Assembly (NCBI GenBank): GCA_963576565.1
Contig: OY755045.1
Location: 39,018,667 to 39,082,666 of the forward strand
Direction of reading: 5' to 3'
DNA length: 64,000 nucleotides
DNA from: Aspidapion aeneum
Taxonomy: Eukaryota > Arthropoda > Insecta > Coleoptera > Brentidae
Below, one piece after another: positions 1 through 11,003 of this stretch; position 1 is the stretch's first letter; the number at the start of each line of letters is the position of its first letter. The position numbers and the translations under genes were made by a program. The notes under the pieces were generated by a model. It did no database searches. It was not told the DNA's origin and saw nothing but the letters and a program-made list of their open reading frames with translations.

Positions 1-658
1 TTATAAGTCATTAAAGTCGAACCTTACTCTCGAAAAGTATTTGGGCATATTTTTGTCTTTTGATAAAATATAAAAATTAGGATAAAAAGGGAATAAAAAA
101 AATCACAAAGCCTAAAAACACCCAAAAAATGGAAAAAAAAACTTGGAAAATAAACTAAACAGTGCGAAAAATATCGTGGTAAAAGTTTCATTTTATCCCT
201 TGATATATTATATACTAGTAATAAACTTTTAACATAGAAATAAATTTCTGTCTTTTTTGTTTATTAAGTACGTATTATTTTTCTACAAAAAACCCAAATA
301 ATATTTAAAAGAAAATGGTTTTTAACAATAAATATGCACATCCCAAAAACTCAAGGACAATATTTTTTATTTCTTCAGCTGTATAAAAACGAGTTCTTTT
401 TAAGTTTTATTAAAACATTTTTATTTTCTCAGACTATAAAAATTAGTTTTTTTACGAAAGTCTATGGAAAAATGAGTGCGGTTTTGTCACTCGTGTCGCT
501 ACCCCTGGAGACGCCAGGCTTCCAGGATGCAGTGACCCTAGTGACGGTCTATAATCAGCGCCTCTCGAACTTTGTATTCCGAACTAATTTATACAGGGGG
601 TATGTATAGCAGTATTATGACAAGACCGGGGTGCTTTCCTTACTATAAATAATTAGTA
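1..658. other. AT-rich stretch, nothing recognised
   Basis: The stretch is AT-rich with many A and T runs. A 91-codon open frame at 334-609 has no recognisable motif. A GC-richer patch near 480-600 precedes the first R1 repeat copy and may belong to it, but no boundary is visible. Confidence 0.5.
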
Positions 659-1160
659 TACTGTGGGGCTGACTTTTACATTAGGTCTTATGGGAGGTCA
701 GATATTTTTTTATGATATTTTAAAAGTACAGTACAGATTACCGCGAAATTTCAGTGAAATTTCAGACACGATTTTCCACTAAACTTGTGTAAGGATGCAA
801 GATTCAAGATTTAGCATTCATTATTTTGAATTCAAAGTACTCGCCATGTACCGCATGCCAATTATTGTTTGGCACATTCGCTTCTGCTTTATATTTAGTT
901 TTTGTGTGAGCTAATAAAGCGGCACTAAAAAATTAAGGATTATTATACAATTAACAAAAATTGTTCTGCAAGAATATATTAAGAACAATCTCAAACCGGC
1001 TTTATTTTAAAACAAATCAAATATTCATGAACCGTCATTCCAACTTCAATATTTTAAAGAAAATCAGCTGTGTCCTAACGCGACCATCAAAAAAAATCAG
1101 CCCCCGATGTGACGTCCACAAAGTGGAGAATCGTGGCCCGTCTGTTTTGATAGCCCTGGT
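659..1160 (+). repeat. Dispersed repeat R1, copy a
   Basis: This ~500-bp unit recurs at 1373-2085 in the same orientation and at 5955-7060 inverted. Shared blocks include the segment around GTCTTATGGGAGGTCAGA, the block GCCATGTACCGCATGCCAA, and the right end, which reads GACGTCNACAAAGTGGAG and finishes at GATAGCCCTG. The right end begins CAGGGCTATC on the other strand, as expected of a transposon terminus. No coding capacity is visible. It is probably a non-autonomous DNA element; the left terminus is not resolved. Confidence 0.65.
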
Positions 1161-1194
1161 TTGACTTCTAAACCAACAACGGTGGTTGGGGAAG

Positions 1195-1372
1195 CTTGTT
1201 CCACCAAACAGCAACCGGTGGCAATAATCATGTTCTTAAATTTTTCGGAGGGATTTCAGATGCCATCAATTTAAGGTCTTCAATTTTTCCGGTGGAATCC
1301 ACCATCCATCAGTCAAGGTACTATATTTTTCTGATGGATTTCCGATCCCATCAATTGATGCTATCTACTGCA
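1195..1372. repeat. Degenerate ~100-bp tandem duplication
   Basis: Two similar segments lie end to end, one around 1235-1275 and one around 1325-1365. Both contain T-runs followed by GGATTTC and then ATCCCATCAATT or a close variant. The segment is between two R1 copies and may be a variable internal part of copy b. Confidence 0.35.
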
Positions 1373-2085
1373 ACCGAATCCAGGAGTGGGTTCGTCACTT
1401 TCTTCTTTTTCCACTTGTCACTTGTGAGCGGGTTTTTATTTCAACTGATGGCTTCATCTGATACAATCAGAACCAAGGCCAACACAAAAATAGAGGCCAC
1501 GACCCTGAAGAAATCAGCTGTTCTCCCGGGGCTGATTTTTACATTGGGTCTTATGGGAGGTCAGACGTTTTTTTATGATATTTTCAAAATGGCACTACAG
1601 ATTTCGGCGAAATTTCAGTGAAATATTCTCAGATCCCATCCCCATATTCCACCAAACTTTTGTAAGGATGCAAGAAGATTAAAAGGTTAAAATCTTCAAA
1701 ATTTAGCATTCCTTATTTTGAATTCAAATTACCCGCCATGTACCGCATGCCAACTGTTATATTTGACATGTATTTGACTTTGTCATCTGTGTTTGTCACA
1801 TTCGCTTCTGTTTTAAATTTAATTTTAGTGTGAGCTTATGAAGCGGCTCTAAAAAATTAAGGATTACTATACATTTTAAAAAAAATTGTTCTTCAAGAAT
1901 ATAGTAACAACAATCTTAAAACCGGCTTTATTTTTTAAAAAATCAAATATTCTTGAACCGTCATTCCAACTTCAATATTTTAAAGACAATCAGCTGTGTC
2001 GTGACGCAACCATCAAAAAAAAATCAGCCCCGGATGTGACGTCAACAAAGTGGAGGATCGTGGCCCGTCCGTTTTGATAGCCCTG
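1373..2085 (+). repeat. Dispersed repeat R1, copy b
   Basis: This is a longer copy of the repeat at 659-1160, in the same orientation. Similarity to the inverted copy at 5955-7060 reaches left to about 1373-1500, through the block around CACGACYCTRAARAAATCAG. The right end again reads TGACGTCAACAAAGTGGAGG and then GATAGCCCTG. The copy carries internal insertions relative to copy a, for example a second TTGACAT-type block around 1760-1800. No transposase frame is present. Confidence 0.65.
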
Positions 2086-2385
2086 TCAGAACTAATGTCA
2101 GATTGATGACATATGTCAGTTGTCAACCAATTATTGGCATAGCAAATCCACCAAAGAAGAAACATAGATAGAAAACTTCTTCATTACCTTTACACGTCTG
2201 ACAACTGCAGAGTAGTAAAAAACGCAATCAAGGTTTTTTATGTTGGCGAATTTTCTCAGGCATATAGTTCAAATAATAGATAATATAAATGAAAAACCTT
2301 GAAAAAACAAATAAATCAATTTTGCTATTTGTGTTTACAATCAACCCCGCCTGACTCGCAAAACTTTATTTTTAACTAGTGTTAC

Positions 2386-2462
2386 CGCGACGCGAGATGA
2401 GACGAGAAAAGGCCTTCCCTCGTCTCGTTACGCGAGATGAAATATGTCTCTCGTCTAGACGA
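2386..2462. repeat. CTCGTCTCG-rich quasi-palindromic cluster, left
   Basis: A 77-bp patch alternates CGAGACGAGA-like and TCTCGTCTCG-like words around an AGGCCTT core, so most of it can fold back on itself. A related inverted cluster lies at 5369-5492. The surrounding DNA is plain AT-rich sequence, so the patch stands out. The two may be termini of one 3.1-kb element, but no target duplication was found. Confidence 0.5.
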
Positions 2463-2859
2463 TAGGACTCTTCTCTCTTAGCCATAAAAAGTTTTTAAGA
2501 CACTCTGTGTAAAAGTGTTTCTCAAGGAGAATCTTATTATTTATGGTATTTAATTTTTTCCAAAATAAGGTGTTAAGTCCATTTTGGGATATACTATCTA
2601 TATGCATATATACAATAAATAAAGGAGTAAATACAATACATGCCGATGAAAAAAAAGCTGAAAAGATGATGAAAAGTGTTCGATGATAAAAGATTATTTT
2701 GTGTTTTGCCAGTAACATAAATCCTTAAAAAATCATTGTATTTAGGTAAATTCTTGGGTAAATAGCCCTTTGATGCATGCCGACGATGCCGGCGGGGCGG
2801 CAGCGCAACGACGACGGGGTAGCACATCAATTGAGATATTAAATTGTAAATAAAATTGT

Positions 2860-3110
2860 AGGGATATTTTCACCACAGGTTACCCAACAAACAGATAAAT
2901 CAGCCAGCTGGCGGTCTTTGATCTCGGTGAAATCAACGATGGCTGGTCATTCGGAGTAAAGTTTAATTAAAATATAAATGTTTCAAATTGATTTTACGAA
3001 AAAATATCTGTACTGCCTGAAATTTAAGTCTTAAAGTAAAAAATATATGTTGTCCTCTGTAGGGGACTATGGAAATAAGGGTGTTTTTTTTACGTAAAAT
3101 TGAGTGTGCA
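2860..3110 (+). repeat. Dispersed repeat F, copy 1
   Basis: The segment contains TTTCACCACAGGTTACC, then GGCGGTCTTTGATCTCGG, then CTCTGTAGGGGACTATGGAA. The reverse complement of this series recurs at 27515-27810 with high similarity. The TTTCACCACGGATCACC block also appears at 17800-17830. It is a dispersed element without visible coding. Confidence 0.6.
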
Positions 3111-3739
3111 ACTTAGATAGGATGACAATTTGTTGTATTTTTTGAGCATTATGCCAATAATAATCAGAAAATAACATTCTGGACACGTTTAGCTAAAGTT
3201 TCTTTCACGCTTACATAAAACTATTTATTTGCAGGTAGTAAGTTACGGTCTCCGGTTTTAAAATTATACTTAATTTTATGCTCTCTCCTTTGCTTTACCT
3301 TAAAATGTGACAACGTGATAACACACAAAACTTTACAAAATTTTGGTTTCCCTGCTGAACCAAAAACTTCAATAATCAACTTTAATCGACTGAATGGATC
3401 GAACACCCGCAACTCCTCTAGAGACGCAACTTCTCTAAACTTTATCGATATATCCAAGAAAATTACTGTTGAATTACTTCTAATCTACGCTTCTGGTATC
3501 CACTAAAGTATAAAATTACTTTATAGACAGACCACATTGAGTATAACCTATTTAAGTAACCTAATAAGTTGTAATATCCTACTAGTGAAATAATGAGTTT
3601 ATTTTATCACCAGTTTAAAAATGTTGTATATCATACGTACAGTAAAGCTCATAAGAGCACTTGTGTGGTTTTCACCACTCGGTCTACCTTGTCGTGGCAA
3701 AAGTGACACTGCTTACTGTACTGAAGCTCGTTACCATAC

Positions 3740-4700
3740 TGTAGGTAATCCGTCAAATTTTGTAGTTAGTCTATAGGTTAATATTTTCGTGAAAAACTTA
3801 TAAATTACATTGAGCAGTGTTATAGGTCGATAGTTTTTTAGGTCTGCTCTATCGCCTTTCTTGTGTAGAATAATGGTTATTGATTCTTTCCAGTTGTTTG
3901 GGATAATTTTTTCTTTTAGTATTTTATTCAGGACGATATGTAGGGTACTAACTACAGCTTTACCACCGTATATGAGCATTTCTGCTGTTACTCCGCCTTT
4001 CCCAGGTGGTTTGTTATTTTTGATTTTCTTTAGTGCTTTCTTTATTCCCGCTTTGCTTATTTCAGCTGGTAGCTCTAAGTTTATGTTCTTTGTTTTTGTT
4101 TGGAGTTTCTTCGTCGTTTCTTGTAATGGTTCGCTTTTTATTTGGTATAATTCTGTACAGAATAGTTGTGTGATATTTATAATATTCTCTTTAACGTTAA
4201 TCTTTATGCCGTTCATATCCTTTATTTTAATTATTTTATATCTACCCAGAGTCGACGTTGGACATTTCATATTTCTGTTATTTTCTATAACTTTTTCAAC
4301 TTTTATTTCTTGACTCTTTCTTTTATTTTCTTTTATCATTTTTCTTATAGTTTAATTTATTTGTATTCTATCGATGTTTTTTTTCTTCTTTCTCCAGGTT
4401 CCGCCTTTTTTCCATCAGTTTCTTTATTTCTTCTGATATGCAATTTTCTCTCTTTTTATATTTTTGTGCGATATCTTTTTCTACTTTGGTCTTAGCTCTT
4501 GTCCGCGTATCATTTATTTCATCTATACTTTCATTTTCGCAGTTTTGGATTAGCTTTTCCTTTAGCATTTCCTTGTATATAGTTTATTCATGTCAAGTGG
4601 TTCATTGTTTTTATCAATTTTTCATTTCGAAATTGCTGTCAATGCAGATTTTTGTTATGTTTTTCTCTTTAGTCAGTATGTAATCAATTTTGTTTTTCGT
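3740..4700 (-). pseudogene. Non-LTR retrotransposon fragment: endonuclease C-term/linker and N-terminal half of reverse transcriptase
   Basis: The minus strand encodes a broken non-LTR reverse transcriptase. The piece at 4568-4368 has the charged linker typical between endonuclease and RT (ISEEIKKLMEKRRNLEKEE). After a frame break, 4339-3731 reads into the RT fingers: KNNKPPGKGGVTAEML, then NWKESITIILHKKGDRADL, then NYRPITLLNVIYKFFTKIL. These are RT blocks 1-2 of insect LINEs of the endonuclease-RT kind. The frame diverges after RLTTKFDG and the palm with the catalytic aspartates is missing. Two more fragments of the same family lie at 31905-32990 and 57130-57890. The clade (RTE-like or CR1/L2-like) is not certain. 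The copy is dead. Confidence 0.85.
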
Positions 4701-5157
4701 TATTCCATTAACAAAATGGAGTAATGGAAGTAACTTTTTATAAATTAAGATTATTTATAGAGACGATTCTTATTAAGAGGTTTAAAAATATATATTTCAG
4801 TGAGCCATGGAGAAATATAGAGACAAAATTACACGTTTTCAAAGCTCTGTGGACTCTATTAAAGTACAATTAACGGAAGTGAATGAAATGAGTTTTGAAA
4901 TCTAATTTTAGTTTATATAGACTCTAGTGTCGTAGAGGAACTTCTGAAAGTTAATTTTACATATTGCGAGTAGAATAAAATAGAACATCTTGTTCATAAC
5001 GTTTTAGTAACATTTTTAAGACAATGGTGATGCAAACAGGTTTTCTTATACTAAAGCATTTCACCTGAACTGTATTTTTAATTAAAAACTTTTTTGGGGA
5101 AAACTTTTAAGACACACTCCTAGCCCGCAGGCGTAATACTTAACAAAACCGTAAAAT
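4701..5157. other. AT-rich, nothing recognised
   Basis: No gene, repeat or structured element was recognised in this AT-rich stretch between the reverse transcriptase fragment and the minisatellite. Confidence 0.4.
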
Positions 5158-5292
5158 ATTATACTATAATAAACTATACTATACTAAACTATACTATACC
5201 AAACTATACTATACTAAACTATACTATACTTAGCTATACTATACTAAACTATACTATACTAAACTATACTATACTAAACTATACCCCATATC
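5158..5292. repeat. 15-bp minisatellite, unit AAACTATACTATACT
   Basis: About nine near-perfect tandem units of AAACTATACTATACT run across the stretch, with point variants such as CCAAACTATACTATA and TTAGCTATACTATAC. The array decays into ATACCCCATATCATACC at its right edge. It is a simple sequence repeat with no sign of function. Confidence 0.9.
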
Positions 5293-5368
5293 ATACCATA
5301 CCAACTTTTGCATACCTTTTTTTTTTAAAAACACTACATAAATATCAGCTTAACTCTATAATTAGTCA

Positions 5369-5492
5369 ATCTCTCGACGAGAGGGCCTTTCTCTCTCGTC
5401 TCGTCTCAAGCTTTTATTCGAAAGAATATATCTCTTTCGTCTCGTCGAGAGAGGGCGAGACATGACGAGAGGCGAGAACCTCTCGTCTCGGC
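5369..5492. repeat. CTCGTCTCG-rich quasi-palindromic cluster, right
   Basis: Dense CTCGTCTCG and CGAGACGAG words surround a GAGGGCCTTTCTCTC core. A second dyad is centred on CTTTTATTCGAAAG. The core is an inverted match to the AGGCCTTCCCTCGTC core at 2386-2462. Confidence 0.5.
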
Positions 5493-5954
5493 TGCAACAC
5501 TATTATTTTAATATACGCTTTAGTAGTACATCTAAATTACTACATGGTTAATGTTCTATAATCCGTTCTGAACTTTCACGGGACGCCACTGCTAGAACAG
5601 ATAAATTACGAATCAGGCAATTAGTTACTTTGTTGCCCAAACTTGACTTTTATGCACGATTGAGAAAGGTACAAAATTGATAAAATTCCTTGTCGAATTC
5701 CGCAACACCAATTTATCTTAATCGGGCCAAAATTAGTGGTTATTCGAAAGAACAACCTCGATCAAAGTGGAATTCCATCCAATTTATACGGAAGAAAGTT
5801 TCCCAAAAAGCAAAACAGCCATGCCGATGCTTTGACAATGTCAACCCTAAATTTTTTTTTTAAATCTAAGGTTTTTAATTTATTTAAATGATAATTCGGA
5901 GAAAAAATGTGACATTTTTATTTTTAAATGATATTACTTATGTCAGGGCCAAGT

Positions 5955-7060
5955 CAGGGCTATCAAAACGGAAGGGCCACGATTTACCACTTTGTTGACG
6001 TCACAGTGAATTTCTTTTTGATGGTCACGTCACGCCACAGCTGATTGTGTTTAAAATATTGAAATTAAAATGACGGTTGATGAATTATTTGCCGTTTTCC
6101 AGCGAATAACTGTTAATTACTAGTATTTACCAAAGGCGTTTAAGCGGCCCTGGTAAATACCACTCCTTGAAGAGTGACGTCATGAATGAGCCCTTTGTAC
6201 GTCATTGTTTATTACCGGTAATTACCACACTTTTGAGGAAGAATATTGGGTTTTATAACCTCACAATCATTTGTTTTGTTTTTTTCTTGCGTGAGTTTTG
6301 CAATAAGTGGAATTTATCGTGTGTGCCTCAATTGTGAAGGAAAATTGTACAAAGAGATGGCCTCCTCTATATTGTATTGCCAAAAATTTTTCCGTTTCAT
6401 CAACCCTTGGGATTCTCTAGTTTTTTAAATGTAGACTTTGATAAACGAAATATTATTTTAAAAAAAACAGCACTGTTTATTATATTTAAGGTTTTTTTTC
6501 CAAATTAAACTAAACTTTTTCCATTTTGTTTTAAAAAGATTAACACTGGTATTTTTGGACTTTAAATGAACTTTATTGTAATAAATCATTAAAAAAATTA
6601 ACAAGTTTTACAAACAAATGCCATGACAAACATAGATGACAGTCAAGTTCATGTCAAATATAACAGTTGGCGTGCGGTGCATGGCGGGCAATTTGAATTC
6701 AAAATAAGGAATGCAAAATCTTGAAGATTTTAACCTTTTAATCATCTTTCATCCTTACAAAAGTTTGATGAAATATCGGGATAGTGTTTAAGAATCTTTC
6801 AGTGAAATTTTGCGAAAATCTGTACTGCCATTTTGAAATTATCACAAATAAACCTCTATTTGCCCAAAAGACACAATGTAAAATGCAGCCCACGATAACA
6901 GCTGATTTTTTTAGAGTCGTGGATTGTATTTTTTTATGGGCCTTGTGGCCCTGCTGACACCTAAATGATTTTAGTGAAACGCCAATGAACTTGACAAGAA
7001 AATAAGAAAACCAAAAAAAGTGAGTCCTGGTGACTTTAGTGGGTTTGTTGCGCTCCATTT
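5955..7060 (-). repeat. Dispersed repeat R1, copy c (inverted)
   Basis: The copy starts with CAGGGCTATCAAAACGGA and continues with ACTTTGTTGACGTCAC and CACAGCTGATT, the reverse complement of the R1 right end. Homology resumes at about 6605 (CATGTCAAATATAACAGTTG, GCATGGCGGGCAA) and runs to about 7060. The middle (about 6080-6600) is unrelated to the other copies and may be an insertion or a diverged region; it includes TTACCGGTAATTACC, a short palindrome. No open frame resembles a transposase. Confidence 0.6.
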
Positions 7061-7284
7061 TTAAAAAATATTATGTCATACATACCGGCGCCGGCGGGGC
7101 TATACGCAGAAAAAAACATTTCGGGGGGATCAAGAAATTTCAATCAAAATTATTACGCAAATTTTTTGTCTAATTGGTTTTGCTGAGAAATCTCTTTTAA
7201 CACACTTTATCGACTATTTTAAAGGATATTGATTACCCTTGATCCCCCTAGGCACAGTTATGCGTGCGTGGTCTCTAGAAAATC

Positions 7285-7515
7285 GGCTGCCCGAAATTAA
7301 AACAAAGTAACTGACATTTTGGAAAAATTGAGTTTTTTGTAAATTTATATAGTCGTAATCTTACCCACATTTTCTAAATCGGTTCAGAAATACCAAAGTT
7401 ATGATATAATTTAGACCATGTTACCCCATTTACTCCTATGCTTTTTCAAAACTTTATATTGATTTTTCTCGGTTTTGATAAATCTGCAGTTACTTTGTTT
7501 TATTGTTGGGCAGCC
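7285..7515. mobile_element. Small inverted-repeat element (MITE-like)
   Basis: The left end GGCTGCCCGAAATTAAAACA followed by AAGTAACTG is answered by the inverted right end CAGTTACTTTGTTTTATTG followed by GGGCAGCC. The arms are about 29 bp and enclose ~170 bp of AT-rich DNA. No target duplication is obvious, so the exact termini are uncertain. Confidence 0.6.
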
Positions 7516-8628
7516 GAAATGCTATACTGGCCCTAACCAGCCTGCTTAATAAGAGAAAAACTAATTTAGCAGGTGTTTAAATATGAATATGTTGTTTTCT
7601 TTCAAAAATCGTGGCGTCCGAGAGCACGGTACATTAGTTAAAGGAGAAAACCGTATGTGTGGTGACAAAAAGCTTTTTTTATCATTTCGTTTGAAATAAC
7701 AAATTATTTTTCGGGATTTTTGGTTTTCTTGGTTAACATCTTGGTAATAAACGCGTTTAATATTCCGCGGTAGCTGTTTTGCGCGGTTAGTTATTTGCGC
7801 TATATATTCTAGCGTTGTAAAATTTTTACATTAAGATTTTTGCGTTGAGAGCCGTAATTCCAATAAAGCATGTAGATTTCCAGGGCTGTAAAAATGAAAA
7901 ACTGCGTTCATTAAAAAAGCTGAAATTTTTCACAGGAACGAGGGAAATACACCAAACGGAAATACGGTTAAATTTTGTTGACGTTAGTCGGGTGCAGAAT
8001 TAAAAATCGTCAAAGTTAAAATTTCTCTGCCTGCGGCATCAAAACCGTCATGTCATTCCGCAATTAATGAGGATTCTACATTTTTTATTTTTTTACCCAG
8101 CCAGCTGGGGGTCGATTTTTGTAGATTAGACCTAGACCGATCGTTTTTAGCCAGTTAAAATTTTTAGTCATATAAAATTGGGCTGCATTGAGTTCAACTA
8201 GAACTGGCAAAATATCGTGGAAGGTTTCTGCTCAATATTTTGAACCAAAAAGTCAAAAAAACCTTAGATATTAGTAAACACAACATTCTAGAGCTAATTT
8301 TCTTACGAATTTCATTCTATGAAGGAAACAAAAACCATTTTCCGACACGAATTGTACGCCGAATTTATTTCTCAGTGTTCATACAAGTCAGTGATCGCGA
8401 GCCGCAGTGTTGTCAGTGCAGCTTGGTAGAATTCTTTCACTTATTTCAGAAAATCAAGTTCGCCGTGATTTTTATGACACTTACTTTGACAGACAAGTAT
8501 GAAGGAATTTCACAATAAACAAATAGGATTTTTTTAAATTATATTACTAGTTCTAAAAAAATGATAAGTTGATTTCTCACACGTGCGGATATGGTGTTCT
8601 GTGGGGCAAATCACTATTCCAGAGAGGG
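7516..8628. other. Intergenic DNA, nothing recognised
   Basis: Mixed AT-rich sequence. A 92-codon open frame at 8240-8518 has no recognisable motif and no similarity I can name. No RNA gene was seen. Confidence 0.4.
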
Positions 8629-8890
8629 GCTCCATTTCTTTTAACTACGCCCCTCACAAAAGACAAGAAGATTTGGATAGCAGACTTGGATAACCTGTGG
8701 TTCTACACGGTCTCGAAGCCTCACATATAAAGTCTCCTGATGATATAAGAAGAGAAACATAGTATATAAAGTTTTCCATCCCATTTCTTTTAAATATTTC
8801 CCTCACAAAAGGCGAGAAGATATGGATAGTTCTGCATAGTCTCCAAGCCCCACTTATAAAATCTCCTGATGATATATGAAAAGAAAGATA
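8629..8890. repeat. Degenerate ~150-bp tandem duplication
   Basis: The block CCATTTCTTTTAACTACGCC, followed by CCTCACAAAAGACAAGAAGA, returns at 8781 as CCATTTCTTTTAAATATTTC with the same continuation. Both copies end in TAAARTCTCCTGATGATATA. The second copy has a deletion. No coding is evident. Confidence 0.6.
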
Positions 8891-9935
8891 CCTACCTATA
8901 GTTAGTATACAAAGTTAAAATCATCATAAAAATTCAAAATAATGGATATGTATAGCTTCTTAGGGAACATCCTTAAATTATATAACACAAAAATTCCGGA
9001 TTTTTAATCCCCCCTCGTAACGCATTTTCAAAAAAAAACACATTAAAAAAACATTGTGTGTAACGCAAAGCCAAACCTCCCTCCCTTGAGTGTTACATAA
9101 TTTAAGGATATAGGCCCTTATAAGGAATATAACTGGGTCAATTTTTTTGAGGGGCTTAAATCAAATTTGGTAATAAAACATTTAAATAATATTGTGCTCT
9201 TTGGGTGGTTACATCGTTAGTTTACCAATTTTTAATAGGTGCTTATTTTGATATTTTAATTTGGCAGGGTTATCCTAGTTACACTCTCTGATTATAGGTA
9301 CTTATAGCTTTTTTAATTATAGACTATAGCAACCCCCAACTAAAATCACTATTTATTGCTACAAGCCTGTGACATAGGTACCCATCCATTTTTTGTATTT
9401 TTTTGAATTTAACTTTGCATACGGATACTACCCATCAAGAATCATTGTTTCGACAGTGCTAGAATAAATTATTGTTTACTTGTATAATAATTTATAAGGG
9501 GACACACCTATTCAAATTTTTTTTGTTAATAAATTATTTACAAACCTTATGCAGTTGGTACTTTTTTAAACTTTTATTGAGTCACTGAATAATGACTACC
9601 TATCCAGTCCTTTATATTACATCAAAAACTTTTTTGATTATAATAGAAAAAAAACTTTATTTTATTTTAAATTTTTTGTAACATTTGAGTTACAATAAGT
9701 TCTAATAAAAAATTATTTGAAATAATTTTTTTCTAAAACATTTTCCTTGAAGGAAAATTTGTTTAAAACCATTTTCTTTAAATGGAAATTTGTTCGAACA
9801 AACTTCTAATTGAAGAAAATGTTTTTAAACAATTTTCTGTATGAAGAAAATTTTATTGAATGATTATTATTATAAATATTTTTTTAAATAAAAAGGTAAT
9901 GAATTATTGATTTAGAATCTTAATAAGGTACTTTA
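8891..9935. other. AT-rich intergenic DNA with palindromic TTTCC/GAAGG series
   Basis: Nothing coding was found. Around 8985-9110 lies a segment with GTAACGC and TAACGCAAAG words that resembles short stretches at about 13490-13560 and 63000-63110, so it is probably another dispersed repeat. From 9730 to 9870 several short dyads follow each other (TTTTCCTTGAAGGAAAA and similar). Confidence 0.4.
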
Positions 9936-10065
9936 TGTTAGCTCACACTACTACTATATAAGTAGTGTGAGCTATGATGATCCTAATTTTTTCGAGCAAA
10001 AAAAGTTGCTCCAATTTCAAAAAAATCTTTGCGTTTCAGATGATTTTGAAACTTTTTTGTTTTGC

Positions 10066-10066
<1 letters not shown>

Positions 10067-10122
<56 letters not shown>

Positions 10123-10141
10123 GTCTGTCTGTCTGTCTGTA

Positions 10142-10188
<47 letters not shown>

Positions 10189-10200
10189 ATATCTGTCTGT
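10067..10200. repeat. (TCTG)n microsatellite
   Basis: About 33 tandem TCTG/CTGT units with a few substitutions (CTCT, TGTATG, TATATC). It opens long serine/cysteine/valine/leucine frames on one strand and arginine/glutamine/threonine/aspartate frames on the other; these are repeat artefacts. Confidence 0.95.
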
Positions 10201-10335
10201 AACGACCAACCCGCATAACTCAAAAACCGCTTGTCCGATTTTAATGAAATTTGGTACCTAAGTTGGGTCTTGGGCCGTGATGGTCCCATTGAAAAATTAA
10301 CAAAATCCACCGAACGCAAGCCAAATAAAATGGTG

Positions 10336-10680
10336 GGGGTAGATTCCAAAAATTAGAGTTTATCTGAAAATATGGCGTGTGTGATATCAAACGAAAGGTA
10401 CTTAAGTCTGGAGTTAAACAAAATGAATTTTAGTTTATTTAAAAAAAAAGGGTGGGGGTAGATGTCAAAAATTAGAGTTTAAGTGAAAATATGGCGTGTG
10501 TGATATCAAACGAAAAGTAATTGAGTCTGGAGTTAAACAAAATACATTTTAGTTTTTTTAGAAGGGTGGGGGTAGATTTAAAAAATTTGAGTTTAAGTCA
10601 AAACATGGCTTGTGTGGTATCAAACCAAAGGTAATTGAGTCTGGAGTTGAATAAAATATATTTCAGTTTTTGATTATATT
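10336..10680 (+). repeat. Three tandem ~115-bp units
   Basis: Each unit carries GGGTGGGGGTAGATT, then ATTAGAGTTTAAGTGAAAA, then TATGGCGTGTGTGATATCAA, then GTCTGGAGTTAAACAAAAT, with divergence growing toward the third unit. The same units occur in copy B on both sides of the Gypsy insertion. Confidence 0.85.
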
Positions 10681-10766
10681 AGCTCAAACTATAACTATAG
10701 TACCTAGTGTGAGCTTAGGTGCCCATAGATTGGCAGAGTATTTTTTTATGTGTTTTTGGTGATTAT

Positions 10767-11003
10767 AAAAATACTCTGCCAATATATATGGGTACCTATA
10801 AGCTCACACTAGGTACTATAGTTATAGTGTACATGTGAGCTAATATAACTAAAAACTGAAATATATTTTATTCAACTTCAGAGTCAATTACCTTTCGTTT
10901 GATACCACACAACCCATGTTTTGACTTAAACTCTAATTTTTAAAATCTACCCCCACCCTTTTTTTTAAACTAAAATGTATTTTGTTTAACTCCAGGCTCA
11001 ATT
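10767..11003 (-). repeat. Partial inverted copy C of the (TCTG)n element
   Basis: This is the reverse complement of 10519-10744. It includes the closing hairpin (AGCTCACACTAGGTACTATAG) and tandem unit 3. It is truncated inside unit 2 at TCCAGGCTCAATTTTATTGA. Together with copy A it makes an inverted repeat with arms of about 230 bp and a ~22-bp spacer. Confidence 0.8.

Larger units (their letters stand above)
9938..10764 (+). repeat. Composite (TCTG)n element, copy A
   Basis: The element opens with a hairpin (AGCTCACACTACT...AGTAGTGTGAGCT, 9941-9974). A conserved block follows, then a long (TCTG)n tract, then a conserved block with CATAACTCAAAAACCGCTTG and GATGGTCCCATT. Next come three ~115-bp tandem units and a closing hairpin (TTAGCTCA...GTGTGAGCTTA) before TTGGCAGAGTATTTT. 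The same order appears at 38752-39232 plus 56044-56335, split by the Gypsy element. Tetranucleotide tract, minisatellite and terminal hairpins together resemble Helentron/HINE-type non-autonomous elements such as DINE-1. That assignment is inference. There is no coding. Confidence 0.7.

Noticed and set aside
9967..10349. Several 77-110-codon frames rich in CLSV or TDRQ repeats, on both strands (also at 38782-39057)
   Set aside because: They are translations of the (TCTG)n microsatellite and have no conserved start or domain.
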